A stretch of DNA of 64,000 nucleotides from Bacillus benzoevorans (GCF_014207535.1 NZ_JACHGK010000015.1:1-64000), one strand, 5' to 3'; counted from the first letter of the stretch, positions 34,262 through 43,743 are shown. A program made the numbers and translations. The notes: generated by a model from the letters alone, not told the origin.

Positions 34262-35926
34262 ATGGAGAGTACAAAGAAACATTTCATTAAACGCATGGTC
34301 TTTATACCAATGCTAATTGCAGTCATGATCTTCACAGCTGCAGGTCCATCCTTAGCCGCAACATTTAAAGATGTTGACACGACTAGTATCTATTACAACG
34401 CAGTTGAGGAAAATGCAAGCAAGGGTTACGTACTAGGTTATGATGATGGTAATTTCCGTCCAAATGAAACTTTATCACGTCTGCACGGGGTATTAATTTT
34501 CAGCCGTATTTTGCATACTGACAAAGTTGATAAACAATATTTCACTGACGTACCACCAAGCTATATCCATTACAAAACCATTTCTGGTATTGCTGATAAA
34601 GGAATTATCAATGGATTTGGAGATGGAACATTCAGACGGTATGAGCCGCTTAGCCGCGGTCAAGTAGCATTAGCTATTTACAAAACATTTGATTTCAGTG
34701 CTTTTGATGGCAAAGAGTCTAAAATGCCGTTTACTGATGTGGCTCCAGCTTATGTGAAGGCAGTATCTGCTTTATATGCAGCGAAAGTAACATCCGGAAC
34801 AACTGCAACTACTTTTGGTACTGATAACACAATCACAAGAGGACAATTCCTTGTTCTATTATCCAGAGCAATGGAAGCTATTCATAAGGATAAAAAGCTT
34901 ACTGCAAATGTAAAAGTAAACAATAATCAAACAGCCACTGTTTATGGTGAAATCGAAGACTTTAAATTAGACGGTACTGAACTAGTTAATATTAAGATTA
35001 TTTCTAAGAAAGATAACAAGCAGCTTGTTAACGTTGACGTAAAACCTGATGCTGCTCTTAAATTCACCTATACAACACCAACATTAGCTAAAGGCGCTTA
35101 TGAAGCTAAAGTTGGCATTGTTGGAAGTACGCATATTGAAACGTTACCATTTTCAATTGACGACACTGTTGCACCAGCAGCACCTGGAATTTCATTCGTA
35201 GGTAAAAGCGTAGTTGGCGGTGTTGTAGATTTACTAGATTTGCAAACTGATTTAAACACTCGTTTCACATACGGAACAACTGGTTTAACAGGAGCACAAG
35301 CTGGAGATACATTAAAATATAAAGTGTACTCTGATAATGCTGTCGTTCTTGATAAAACAGTTACACTTACAGCACAAGACATTTCTAATGGATATGTTCA
35401 GGAAGTAATTAAAACTAATGCATTACGAAATCTGCTTGGCGGATTGTTAAGTGTTCAAGATGTTCTAGGAGGAGTACTTGGTGCTTCTGTAACAGCTGAA
35501 GATGTTGCAGCATTACAAGCGGCAGCAGCTGAAGGCGATACTGTTCAAGCAGCTGGTTTATTAGATGGTATTTTAGGCGGAGGCACAACTACTAACAGCG
35601 GTTTACTTGGCGGGCTTCTTGGAGATCAAGGTTTAGTCGGCGGGCTTCTTGGAGGAAATGGCGGCGTAGTCGGCGGGCTTCTTGGTGACAATGGTCTATT
35701 AGGAACTGGATTACTAGGCGGAACAAGCGGATTGCTTAACCTGGATGGATTATTAGGAAACGTACTAGGATTAGTTGGTATCGTTGTTGACGGAGTTTTA
35801 CAAGGTGTAATCTCCGGGGCTGAAAATGTAACAATCGAAGCACAATTAATTGATGCTTCAGGTAACCAATCTGATACTACGAAAGAAGTGTATAAATTCC
35901 AAGTCACTGATGTACTTGGTCTGTAA
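34262..35926 (+). CDS. SLH-domain surface protein, paralog of the preceding one
   Basis: 554 residues. Signal peptide, three SLH repeats, an extra beta-rich domain (about 215-315, KKLTANVKVNNNQTATVYGE cut), then the same Ig-like domain as its neighbour, split by a Gly/Leu insert with tandem GLLGGLLGD-like units. In DNA the insert has a repeated GGCGGGCTTCTTGG block at about 35607-35690. Both paralogs end FQVTD-x-LGL. Start at 34262 follows GAAGGTGAG. Likely surface-exposed and variable; role unknown. Confidence 0.88.
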   Translation: MESTKKHFIKRMVFIPMLIAVMIFTAAGPSLAATFKDVDTTSIYYNAVEENASKGYVLGYDDGNFRPNETLSRLHGVLIFSRILHTDKVDKQYFTDVPPSYIHYKTISGIADKGIINGFGDGTFRRYEPLSRGQVALAIYKTFDFSAFDGKESKMPFTDVAPAYVKAVSALYAAKVTSGTTATTFGTDNTITRGQFLVLLSRAMEAIHKDKKLTANVKVNNNQTATVYGEIEDFKLDGTELVNIKIISKKDNKQLVNVDVKPDAALKFTYTTPTLAKGAYEAKVGIVGSTHIETLPFSIDDTVAPAAPGISFVGKSVVGGVVDLLDLQTDLNTRFTYGTTGLTGAQAGDTLKYKVYSDNAVVLDKTVTLTAQDISNGYVQEVIKTNALRNLLGGLLSVQDVLGGVLGASVTAEDVAALQAAAAEGDTVQAAGLLDGILGGGTTTNSGLLGGLLGDQGLVGGLLGGNGGVVGGLLGDNGLLGTGLLGGTSGLLNLDGLLGNVLGLVGIVVDGVLQGVISGAENVTIEAQLIDASGNQSDTTKEVYKFQVTDVLGL

Positions 35927-35942
35927 GATTTCTAAAGTATTC

Positions 35943-35979
35943 AAAAAGACAGAGGACCGTTTTGGTCTTCTGTCTTTTT
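35943..35979 (+). terminator. Terminator of the second SLH gene
   Basis: AAAAAGACAGA and TCTGTCTTTTT outer arms with inner GGACC/GGTC pairing. Confidence 0.88.
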
Positions 35980-36123
35980 AGTATCTTATAAAAAGGTCAA
36001 TTGGGAAAATGGAGTTCTGCCTGGATGTATTTCCTGTTTGGACAGCAAAGGGGTTGCTTGTCCAAAGCAGCCTTTTTTATATGTTTATACTAATTCATAA
36101 CATGTATTATGTCTAAAGTTGTA

Positions 36124-36318
36124 TTATTTTTTCCTGCATTTCTTTTTATTCACACTGTTAAATTTTAAATATTTTTGATATACTGTGATGTGTTTGTCTA
36201 ATGTCTGACTGCAATGAAGGGTATCATGACTATTTAATCCAGTGTTCTCAGCTGTTTCGATTAATTCTCGTCTAAGCTGATTAATTCTGTCCTCTAATTT
36301 GTCGACCTCTACAAACAT
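36124..36318 (-). CDS. Spo0E-like aspartyl-phosphate phosphatase
   Basis: 64 residues, one helical hairpin of the Spo0E/YisI/YnzD family: LEDRINQLRRELIETA, then SHDTLHCSQTLDKHITVYQKY, in which SQTLD is the family SQELD-type active motif. These remove phosphate from Spo0A-P and hold back sporulation. Start at 36318 is 8 bases after AAAGGAG; the longer frame is rejected. Monocistronic. It supports a spore-forming host. Confidence 0.85.
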   Translation of the reverse strand: MFVEVDKLEDRINQLRRELIETAENTGLNSHDTLHCSQTLDKHITVYQKYLKFNSVNKKKCRKK

Positions 36319-36959
36319 TACGAAAACTCCTTTGATCATCCAAGTTCTGTAACTAATTGTTGCCAATAAGTATTCTAGCAATATTATGCAACAAATCATC
36401 TACTATTAAAATACTTCTGACAAAACTTCCTATAATATGACACACGATTTTTTTTATACTACATAAAGCAACAAAAACTGTATGGTAAGCGGTTACATTT
36501 GTCTATTTAGTTCAGATAAATTCTTATTATAATATAGAAACAAAAAAATTTTTATGCATTTCCGCTTTAACGCTTAAATACTTAAATGCTTTAACGCTTT
36601 AAACGGGGCACAGACTAATTGTATATCTATTTAGAAACCACGTTATTAACCGCAAATTGGTTATATTAGAATAATATGTACTATTATTTTTTAAAAATGC
36701 AAATCGTTTCATCAGCCATCAAACTTTATATCCCACTTTGTTCAAAATAATCCTACATTTATATCCTATTTATTTCTATTATATAATTGATTATAAAATT
36801 GATATTAAAATATAGATAAGAATCTTTTGTAAATTCTGAAATAAATATCCTCCCACCTACTACCATATCAAACCCCTACCCTAATCTAGTTTAAAGTGAT
36901 AAAATAGTTAAAAGTTCTAAAATTGTCGAAAAGTTATTGACATAATGGAGGTAATAGAA
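36319..36959. other. A/T-rich intergenic region upstream of ilvD
   Basis: No gene. A 12-base word GCTTTAACGCTT occurs twice 24 bases apart (36564-36575, 36588-36599) with a related ACTTAAATGC between. AATTGTCGAAAAGTT (36921-36935) resembles a CodY box with four mismatches; branched-chain genes are often CodY targets, so it is a weak candidate. No T-box is visible. Confidence 0.35.
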
Positions 36960-38639
36960 GTGACAGAATTACGTAGTAGTATGATCACGCAAGGTGTCGA
37001 CCGTGCACCACATCGCAGCTTGCTTCGTGCAGCAGGTGTTAAGGAAGAAGATTTTGGTAAGCCGTTTATTGCGGTTTGTAACTCTTATATTGATATCGTT
37101 CCGGGACATGTTCATTTACAAGAATTCGGAAAAATTGTAAAAGAAGCCATTCGCGAAGCGGGCGGTGTTCCGTTTGAATTTAATACAATCGGTGTGGACG
37201 ATGGAATCGCAATGGGCCATATCGGTATGCGCTATTCTCTTCCGAGCCGTGAAATTATCGCCGATTCAGTTGAGACTGTTGTTTCAGCCCATTGGTTTGA
37301 CGGAATGGTTTGTATTCCAAACTGTGACAAAATCACACCGGGAATGATGATGGCAGCGATGCGTGTTAACATTCCAACAATCTTTGTCAGCGGCGGTCCG
37401 ATGGCAGCCGGTAAAGATGCTGCTGGAAACACTCTTACATTAACTTCAGTATTTGAAGGGGTTGGAGCATACCAATCCGGTCAAATTGATGAAAATAAAC
37501 TACAGGAAATTGAACAATTTGCTTGTCCTTCATGCGGCTCATGCTCCGGTATGTTCACTGCAAATTCTATGAACTGCTTGGCAGAAGGTTTAGGGCTTGC
37601 CCTTCCTGGTAACGGAACAATCTTGGCAACTGCACCGGAAAGACGCGAATTTGTTAAGAAATCAGCTAAGCAATTAATGGAATTAATCAAAAAGGATATT
37701 AAACCTCGTGACATCGTAACCATCGATGCTATCGATAATGCTTTTGCATTAGATATGGCAATGGGCGGTTCTACAAACACAGTTCTGCATACATTAGCCG
37801 TCGCAAACGAAGCTGAAATTGAATATCCATTAGAACGCATCAACGATATTGCAAACCGCGTACCACATTTAGCAAAAATCGCTCCCGCATCTGATTATGC
37901 TATTGAAGATGTACACAGAGCAGGCGGCGTCAGCGCGATCATTAATGAGCTGCTTAAAAAAGATGGTGCCTTCAATGGTGATTGCCTAACAGTATCCGCT
38001 AAAACAATCAAAGAAAATGTAGCAGGCTGTGAAATCCAAGATAAGGATGTTATTCATACATTAGACAACCCGCATTCTGAACGCGGCGGTCTTGCTGTAT
38101 TATTCGGCAACTTAGCTCCAGAAGGTTCTATTATTAAAGTTGGAGCAGTTGATCCAAGTGTTGGCGGCTACCATAGAGGCCCGGCAATCTGCTTTGATTC
38201 CCAAGAAGATGCACTTTCCGGAATCATCATGGGTAAAGTTGAAGAAGGACATGTTGTCGTTATCCGCTATGAAGGTCCTAAAGGCGGCCCTGGTATGCCG
38301 GAAATGCTTGCACCAACTTCACAAATCGTCGGCCGCGGTCTTGGCGCGAAAGTCGGTCTAATCACTGATGGTCGTTTCTCTGGTGCATCCCGTGGTATTT
38401 CCATTGGTCATATTTCACCGGAAGCAGCTGAAGGCGGTCCAATCGCATTCGTACAAGACGGTGATATCATCGAACTGGATATGAATAAACGTAAAATTAC
38501 CCTAGAAATTTCCGATGAAGAAATGGCAAAACGCAAAGCGGAATGGAAAGGCTTTGAACCAAAAGTTAAAAAAGGTTATCTTGCCCGCTACTCTAAGCTT
38601 GTAACAAATGCAAGCAAAGGCGGAATTATGAAAATCTAA
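36960..38639 (+). CDS. ilvD: Dihydroxy-acid dehydratase
   Basis: 559 residues, IlvD/Edd family; close to B. subtilis IlvD from the first residues (TELRSSMITQGVDRAPHRS cut). Dehydrates dihydroxy-acids to 2-keto acids in valine, leucine and isoleucine synthesis. Fe-S ligands in IPNCDKITPGM and CPSCGSCSGMFTAN are intact. Start is GTG at 36960, 8 bases after GGAGG; the ATG at 36945 lies within that site. It stands alone, away from other ilv genes. Confidence 0.96.
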   Translation: MTELRSSMITQGVDRAPHRSLLRAAGVKEEDFGKPFIAVCNSYIDIVPGHVHLQEFGKIVKEAIREAGGVPFEFNTIGVDDGIAMGHIGMRYSLPSREIIADSVETVVSAHWFDGMVCIPNCDKITPGMMMAAMRVNIPTIFVSGGPMAAGKDAAGNTLTLTSVFEGVGAYQSGQIDENKLQEIEQFACPSCGSCSGMFTANSMNCLAEGLGLALPGNGTILATAPERREFVKKSAKQLMELIKKDIKPRDIVTIDAIDNAFALDMAMGGSTNTVLHTLAVANEAEIEYPLERINDIANRVPHLAKIAPASDYAIEDVHRAGGVSAIINELLKKDGAFNGDCLTVSAKTIKENVAGCEIQDKDVIHTLDNPHSERGGLAVLFGNLAPEGSIIKVGAVDPSVGGYHRGPAICFDSQEDALSGIIMGKVEEGHVVVIRYEGPKGGPGMPEMLAPTSQIVGRGLGAKVGLITDGRFSGASRGISIGHISPEAAEGGPIAFVQDGDIIELDMNKRKITLEISDEEMAKRKAEWKGFEPKVKKGYLARYSKLVTNASKGGIMKI

Positions 38640-38647
38640 TGTTAAAG

Positions 38648-38677
38648 TGGAACTCCATAGGGGGTTCCATTTTTTTT
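38648..38677 (+). terminator. Terminator of ilvD
   Basis: TGGAAC and GTTCCA arms (38648-38653, 38664-38669) and eight T. Confidence 0.85.
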
Positions 38678-38680
38678 CGC

Positions 38681-38718
38681 AAAAAACCCCTGCGGTAATA
38701 GCTGCATACTCGCAGGGG
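38681..38718 (-). terminator. Terminator of the WrbA-like gene
   Basis: CCCCTGCG (38687-38694) and CGCAGGGG (38711-38718); on the minus strand followed by six T. Confidence 0.9.
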
Positions 38719-38728
38719 ATACTTTAAT

Positions 38729-39403
38729 TTACACAGGTACGGCCTGTCCTTCCTTCACCCATCCAGCAACTGTTACAGTACGCTTCGCCTGATGTTTAAC
38801 AGCTGCCTGGACATCTTCAATCATTTTACCGTCTTGACCAACGGTTACACTTGTTCCATAAGGGTTACCGCCTGCGGCAAACGTTACCGCGTCAGTAAAG
38901 CCAGGTGCTGCTACAATGGCACCCCAATGGTACATTGTTGTATAAAGGGAAAGAATCGTTGCTTCCTGTCCGCCATGCGGGTTTTGCGCAGAACTCATCG
39001 CACTGACGACTTTATTAGCCAGTTTGCCGTGGAACCAAAGGCCTCCTGCTGTATCGAAAAAGGATTGAACCTGCGATGCCATATTACCGAAACGGGTTGG
39101 AACACTGAAAATATAAGCATCCGCCCAGTCTAAATCATCCAACGTTGCATTCGGCACATCCTTCGTCGCTTCCACATGTGCCTTCCAGCCAGGTGTAGCA
39201 TCGATCACCGCCTGCGGAGCTGTTTCAGGGAATTTCAACACTTTTACTTCAGCTCCCGCTTCCTTCGCGGCCTCTTCCGCCCACTTCGCTAATTGATAGT
39301 TCGTTCCGCCTGAGCTGTAATAAACAATCGCTAATTTAATATTTGCCATTGGTTTTGCCTCCTCTTGATTCTCTGCCCCAAATAATCTACTAAAGAACCC
39401 CAT
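38729..39403 (-). CDS. WrbA-family NAD(P)H:quinone oxidoreductase
   Basis: Flavodoxin-fold flavoprotein, 224 residues from the ATG at 39403. FMN-binding loops YYSSGGTNYQLA and SVPTRFGNMASQVQSF, and the family stretch NPHGGQEATILSLYTTMYHWG are present. Two-electron quinone reduction protects against semiquinones. A second start is possible at 39349, 8 bases after AGGAGG, giving 206 residues, closer to the usual WrbA size; the N-terminal GFFSRLFGAENQEE extension would then not exist. Monocistronic. Confidence 0.87.
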   Translation of the reverse strand: MGFFSRLFGAENQEEAKPMANIKLAIVYYSSGGTNYQLAKWAEEAAKEAGAEVKVLKFPETAPQAVIDATPGWKAHVEATKDVPNATLDDLDWADAYIFSVPTRFGNMASQVQSFFDTAGGLWFHGKLANKVVSAMSSAQNPHGGQEATILSLYTTMYHWGAIVAAPGFTDAVTFAAGGNPYGTSVTVGQDGKMIEDVQAAVKHQAKRTVTVAGWVKEGQAVPV

Positions 39404-39666
39404 ATGAATACCGCCTTTAAACGTCGTTTGATTTTTTAAAATCTTATCGAACAATCCTATTTTTTTCTTACTAAAGATAATCTATCCTGTAAAATGGAGG
39501 GACATTAGCCACTTTCCCCCTTCAACTATCGTTTCCCTCCGATCATTTTTCACCCCAACAGGACTAAACGATTTCCACTTTAGAAAAAATTGTGATTAAA
39601 TAATCGTATTAATCGATTACAGCAGCAAATAAGGATACCTATCAAATTCCATTAGGAGTTGATTTT

Positions 39667-40473
39667 TTGAAAAAAAGTACGATCAAAATCACGACGCTGA
39701 CCGCTGCAATTCTATCTTTACTTTGGATATTTGGTTTTGCTTGGTCTGTTCAGGACTTTTACTTTGGCAAATCAGAGGATACGGAAAAGACCACAGTAAA
39801 AAATAATCTGGAAAAGCCGACTGGAGATGCTGTTCAAGTAATTGCACTAGGTGATTCCCTTACAAGGGGGACAGGTGATGTTTCCGGAAAAGGCTATGTA
39901 GGACTGGTCACCAATCAGCTGAAGAAAGATTTGCGCCCCAAGGAGATCATCGTTTCCAATCTAGGAATTAATGGGCAGACATCGACCCAGCTCCTGCAGC
40001 AGCTTAGTCAGCAGAATATTGCCCGTCAACTGGCTGAAGCCGATATCGTTCTCATGACTATCGGTGGGAACGATCTGTTTCAGCAGGGGGAAACACTGTT
40101 TGATATGAACCTTGCTAACGTTGAACAGCTTAAAACTCAGTACCTGACCAATCTGCAACAGATTTTCACGAAAATCCGCGGATATAACCCAAATGCTGCC
40201 GTATTTATCCTTGGGCTGTACAACCCCTTTATTGAATTAGAGGACAGTGAAGCAACCAATACCGTTGTAAGGGAATGGAATTTTGCCACAGAAACTCTTA
40301 CAGGACAATTCGAAAAAATCGTCTTTGTACCGACGTTTGATCTGTTCCAGCTATCTGTTAACGATTATTTGTATTCTGACCACTTCCATCCAAATCAGGA
40401 AGGGTACAAGCTGATTTCAGACAGACTCGCGCCATTAATCAGCTGGGAAGAGGAGGCAGTAGATAATGAATGA
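39667..40473 (+). CDS. SGNH/GDSL-family hydrolase, membrane-anchored
   Basis: 268 residues from a TTG start 8 bases after AGGAG. An N-terminal hydrophobic segment (about 8-28) acts as anchor or signal. SGNH blocks: ALGDSLTRG (Ser), NLGINGQTS (Gly), TIGGNDLF (Asn), and DHFHPNQEGY (Asp/His). Extracellular esterase or lipase-like activity is expected; substrate unknown. It overlaps the next gene by 8 bases, so it works with the ABC transporter. Confidence 0.87.
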   Translation: MKKSTIKITTLTAAILSLLWIFGFAWSVQDFYFGKSEDTEKTTVKNNLEKPTGDAVQVIALGDSLTRGTGDVSGKGYVGLVTNQLKKDLRPKEIIVSNLGINGQTSTQLLQQLSQQNIARQLAEADIVLMTIGGNDLFQQGETLFDMNLANVEQLKTQYLTNLQQIFTKIRGYNPNAAVFILGLYNPFIELEDSEATNTVVREWNFATETLTGQFEKIVFVPTFDLFQLSVNDYLYSDHFHPNQEGYKLISDRLAPLISWEEEAVDNE

Positions 40474-41371
40474 CGTGACGCTGGCCGTTCATAATTTACG
40501 TAAAAAAATTGGACGAAAAGAAATTATTAAAGGATTAAATTTCGAATTAAAAAAGGGCGAAGTATTTGGTTTCCTCGGTCCTAACGGTGCCGGAAAAACA
40601 ACAACCATTCGCATGCTGACAGGTCTAATTAAGCCGACGGAAGGGTCTATTTCCATTTGCGGCTATGATGTGCGAAGAGATTTTACGAAAGCAATGGAAT
40701 TTCTTGGCTGTATAGTTGAAAATCCCGAACTCTATCCGTTTTTGTCCGGTTGGGATAATCTTGTTCACTTTGCCGGAATGCTCCCTTCTGTTACCGAAAA
40801 ACAAATTATCGAAACGGTGTCCTTTGTCGGGCTGGATGAGCGGATTCATGATAAGGTGAAGACCTATTCCCTCGGGATGCGGCAGCGGCTGGGAATTGCC
40901 CAAGCTCTTTTAAACCGTCCGAAGGTGCTGATATTGGACGAGCCGACAAACGGATTGGACCCTGCCGGTATCCGCGAAATGCGGGAGTTTATCCGCGGCT
41001 TGGCAGAGAACGAAGGCTTAAGTGTTTTAGTTTCCAGCCATCTGTTAAGTGAGATCCAGCTGCTATGTGATCGGGTTGCGATTATGGCTAAAGGAGAAAT
41101 TATTCAAATTGATTCGGTTGAGAATCTGCTGACAAGGCAGGAAAAGTTGGTTTGGCGCGTTTCTCCTCTAACACAGGCAAAGGAAGTGCTGGAGCGTTTT
41201 ACAGATGTTGAGGTGGATGGCAGCTATTTAATCACTCCTCTCGAAGGAGATAAGGCTGCCCAGTGGAACAAAGCGTTAATCGAGGAAGGTGTGGCGATTT
41301 ATGAAATGAACCGCAAAATCCCTGTCCTGGAGGATTTATTTTTACAACTAACAGGCGGTGGGAAAATTTGA
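40466..41371 (+). CDS. ABC transporter ATP-binding protein
   Basis: 301 residues: Walker A GPNGAGKTT, signature YSLGMRQRLG, Walker B VLILDEP, H-loop in SSHLLSE. The C-terminal extension (about 225-301) is typical of drug or antibiotic-peptide type exporters (CcmA/BcrA class). It overlaps the hydrolase gene before and the permease gene after. Confidence 0.92.
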   Translation: MNDVTLAVHNLRKKIGRKEIIKGLNFELKKGEVFGFLGPNGAGKTTTIRMLTGLIKPTEGSISICGYDVRRDFTKAMEFLGCIVENPELYPFLSGWDNLVHFAGMLPSVTEKQIIETVSFVGLDERIHDKVKTYSLGMRQRLGIAQALLNRPKVLILDEPTNGLDPAGIREMREFIRGLAENEGLSVLVSSHLLSEIQLLCDRVAIMAKGEIIQIDSVENLLTRQEKLVWRVSPLTQAKEVLERFTDVEVDGSYLITPLEGDKAAQWNKALIEEGVAIYEMNRKIPVLEDLFLQLTGGGKI

Positions 41372-42348
41372 ATAAGTTAATTCATAATGAAATGATGAAA
41401 CTGCTGGCAAGAAAACGGTTAATGATTATTGCCATTATCACTGCCATTCTTGTCGCCTTATTTACTTACGCTCAGTATAAGCAAACGCTGGAGCAGCAGG
41501 AAAAGCTCGGTACGACAGATTGGCGTGCTGCTGTTCAGGCGCAAATCGTCGATATCAGCAATCGGCTTAGTTCCAGCAGAATGACAGATGATGTACGGGA
41601 ACGGCTCCAAGTTATCTTAAAGCAGCAGCAATATTATCTTGACCATGATATTAATCCGTCTGAACCGGGAGCAGCGACATTTATGAGAATGTTCATTGAA
41701 AACTCAGGACCGATGTTTATCCCTCTGCTTGTGATGGTCATAGCCAGCGATCTTGTTTCTTCGGAACATTCGCTTGGCTCGATTAAACTCTTGCTGACAA
41801 GACCGGTGAAAAGATGGAGGATACTATTAAGCAAATATATAGCCCTTATCCTCTCGATTTCACTGATCATGGCGATTGTCGGTGTACTTTCCTTTTTCCT
41901 CTCAGGGCTTGTGTTTGGCTATCACGGTCTCGACGCCCCTGTCATGACAGGATTTTCTGCAGAAGGAGGCAATTTGGATACGACGGAGGTACGGACGATT
42001 AGTCAATGGAAGTTCCTCTTAATGGACTTTGGTCTCGTCTGGTTCGTCGCTGTGGTTGTCGGAACGCTCTCCTTTATGCTGTCTGTGCTGATTCGAAGCA
42101 CCGCGGCCGGAATGGGCGTCATGCTTGCGGCCCTTATTGCTGGTTCCATTTTGAGTAATATGGTTTCTTCATGGGAATCAGCTAAATATCTATTCATGGT
42201 TAATTTAAATTTAACAGGCTATCTGGCCGGGACCTCCCCGCCGATTGCAGGAATGACTTTAATGTTTTCCATCGTCGTTTTGGCCATATGGTGGCTCGCC
42301 GCCCTCTTCGTATCCTTTATTGCTTTCACCCGGAAGGATGTATATTAA
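41368..42348 (+). CDS. ABC-2 type transporter permease
   Basis: 326 residues. One N-terminal helix, a large extracellular loop (about 40-110) and five further helices; SEHSLGSIKLLLTRPVKRWRI (split as SEHSLGSIKLLL plus TRPVKRWRI) is the coupling-helix region of ABC-2 permeases. TTG start overlaps the ATPase stop by 4 bases. Together with the ATPase it forms an exporter whose substrate is unknown; the linked SGNH hydrolase may modify it. Confidence 0.87.
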   Translation: MNKLIHNEMMKLLARKRLMIIAIITAILVALFTYAQYKQTLEQQEKLGTTDWRAAVQAQIVDISNRLSSSRMTDDVRERLQVILKQQQYYLDHDINPSEPGAATFMRMFIENSGPMFIPLLVMVIASDLVSSEHSLGSIKLLLTRPVKRWRILLSKYIALILSISLIMAIVGVLSFFLSGLVFGYHGLDAPVMTGFSAEGGNLDTTEVRTISQWKFLLMDFGLVWFVAVVVGTLSFMLSVLIRSTAAGMGVMLAALIAGSILSNMVSSWESAKYLFMVNLNLTGYLAGTSPPIAGMTLMFSIVVLAIWWLAALFVSFIAFTRKDVY

Positions 42349-42355
42349 CTGTACG

Positions 42356-42405
42356 GGTGCCAGGCACGCAAAAAAGACAAATGTCTTTTTGCGGTGCCTG
42401 GCACC
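42356..42405. repeat. 50-bp REP-like palindrome, copy A
   Basis: GGTGCCAGGCAC...GTGCCTGGCACC with a GACAAATGTC centre. It is the exact reverse complement of copy B at 60782-60831. A smaller palindrome, TGGACATCTGTCCA, follows. It lies just after an operon and could also act as its terminator. Confidence 0.9.
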
Positions 42406-42516
42406 GAATATGGACATCTGTCCATATGGGATGGACACATTTTCCCTATAAGTAATTTTGTTTTGGAATGGCTATACTACTATGGAGCTGATTTTAAGGA
42501 ATAGGAGTAGATTATA

Positions 42517-42783
42517 ATGGTTGAAAAACAATATAGAGTTATTGATGATACAGGTCTCCATGCCCGCCATGCGGCCCTTATAGCCAAGGCAGCGGCAGCA
42601 TTTCAATCAGATATTCGGATTCAGTACCAGGATAACCAAGCCAACTTAAAATCAATTATGGGAGTCTTGTCTTTGGGGCTCCCTAATGGTGCTGACTTTA
42701 AAATCTCTGTGTCCGGAACGGATGAGCAAGAAGCATTGCAGGAAATGGACAATATTATTACGAAAGAAGGACTTGCGGTATAA
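42517..42783 (+). CDS. HPr-family phosphocarrier paralog
   Basis: 88 residues, the size and fold of HPr. His15 (the PEP-dependent phosphorylation site) is kept in TGLHARHAA, and the regulatory Ser46 region reads LKSIMGVLSLG, as in HPr and Crh. The normally invariant Pro18 after Arg17 is His here. Not in a ptsHI operon: no ptsI is adjacent. It may be a Crh-like regulator or a specialised phosphocarrier. AGGAG is 9-10 bases upstream. Confidence 0.87.
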   Translation: MVEKQYRVIDDTGLHARHAALIAKAAAAFQSDIRIQYQDNQANLKSIMGVLSLGLPNGADFKISVSGTDEQEALQEMDNIITKEGLAV

Positions 42784-42828
42784 TCATTACTTTCCCTATT
42801 GCCCGCACTGACTTCAGAAAAGCCAAGT

Positions 42829-42878
42829 ATGCCTGTACGGCCGAGAAAAGACAAATGTCTCCTTTCGGTGTCAGGCAT
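42829..42878. repeat. Degenerate copy of the 50-bp REP-like palindrome
   Basis: Same length and the same AAAAGACAAATGTCT centre as copy A, with outer arms ATGCCTG and CAGGCAT that have drifted. The rest of 42784-43131 is A/T-rich and holds nothing else clear. Confidence 0.7.
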
Positions 42879-43131
42879 TTTTTTATTCCATAGAACAGAT
42901 GTTTTCTTTATTTTTTTATACTATTTTTTAATTTTTGCAGTTGTTCAGCGTATTTATTTCGTCTTTTTATCTGCAGAGGATGATAGTGGAGCATGAAAGT
43001 CATGGGCATTTAACAAATTTTATGGTAATCTTTCTGCATGGGTTTTTTTCTTACAGCATACAAATGTAATACAATGGGACAGCCTTAGATAGTATTTTTT
43101 CATAGATTGAAAACTTAGTTGGAGGGTTAAC

Positions 43132-43743
43132 ATGCAAAGCTGGATTACAGATTTTATGGAACAGTTTGGTTATATCGGGATTTTTCTGATGATTGCATTA
43201 GAAAATATCTTCCCGCCTATCCCTTCCGAGGTCATTCTTCCATTTGGCGGGTTTATGACAACTTATACCGATTTAACTGTATTTGGAGTGATTATCGCAT
43301 CAACAGCAGGTTCTGTTGTCGGTGCCGTAATTCTATACGGCATTGGCCTGCTTCTTGATGTCGAAAGACTAGAAAAGATCATTGACCGCTGGGGACATAT
43401 TTTACGCGTTACAAAGGAAGATATTCATAAGGCTGATGCCTGGTTTGATAAGTATGGCATCTGGACGGTGTTTTTCTGCCGGATGGTTCCTTTAATCCGC
43501 AGTTTAATATCAATTCCTGCCGGGATGTCAAATATGAAATTTGGTCTTTTTCTTATTTTCACCTTTTTCGGGACACTGATTTGGAACATTATCCTTGTTT
43601 CAGTTGGTGCTGCTTTAGGTGAAAACTGGGATAGAATTACGGAGTTCATGGACATTTATTCCAATATCGCTTATGCAATCATCGGCATCGGTATTATTGT
43701 ATTTATCATCTGGTTTTTCCGTAAAAAAAGAAAAAAAGCCTAA
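43132..43743 (+). CDS. DedA family membrane protein (undecaprenyl-phosphate flippase-like)
   Basis: 203 residues, DedA/SNARE-associated (VTT) domain: NIFPPIPSEVILPFGGF (re-entrant helix), FCRMVPLIRSLISIPAGM with the family arginines. Some members, such as B. subtilis UptA, return undecaprenyl phosphate across the membrane. Here the gene is 25 bases before uppP, the phosphatase that makes that lipid, which fits this role. GGAGGG precedes the ATG. Specific substrate inferred. Confidence 0.88.
   Translation: MQSWITDFMEQFGYIGIFLMIALENIFPPIPSEVILPFGGFMTTYTDLTVFGVIIASTAGSVVGAVILYGIGLLLDVERLEKIIDRWGHILRVTKEDIHKADAWFDKYGIWTVFFCRMVPLIRSLISIPAGMSNMKFGLFLIFTFFGTLIWNIILVSVGAALGENWDRITEFMDIYSNIAYAIIGIGIIVFIIWFFRKKRKKA

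Noticed and set aside
35607..35690. CRISPR-like repeats in the second SLH gene
   Set aside because: The repeated blocks are in frame and encode Gly/Leu units; spacing is irregular and there are no spacers.
32182..35926. Classical sortase (LPXTG) anchoring of the two surface proteins
   Set aside because: No LPXTG motif or C-terminal hydrophobic segment; both use SLH domains.
36921..36935. CodY box upstream of ilvD
   Set aside because: Four of fifteen positions differ from the consensus; kept only as a remark in the intergenic entry.
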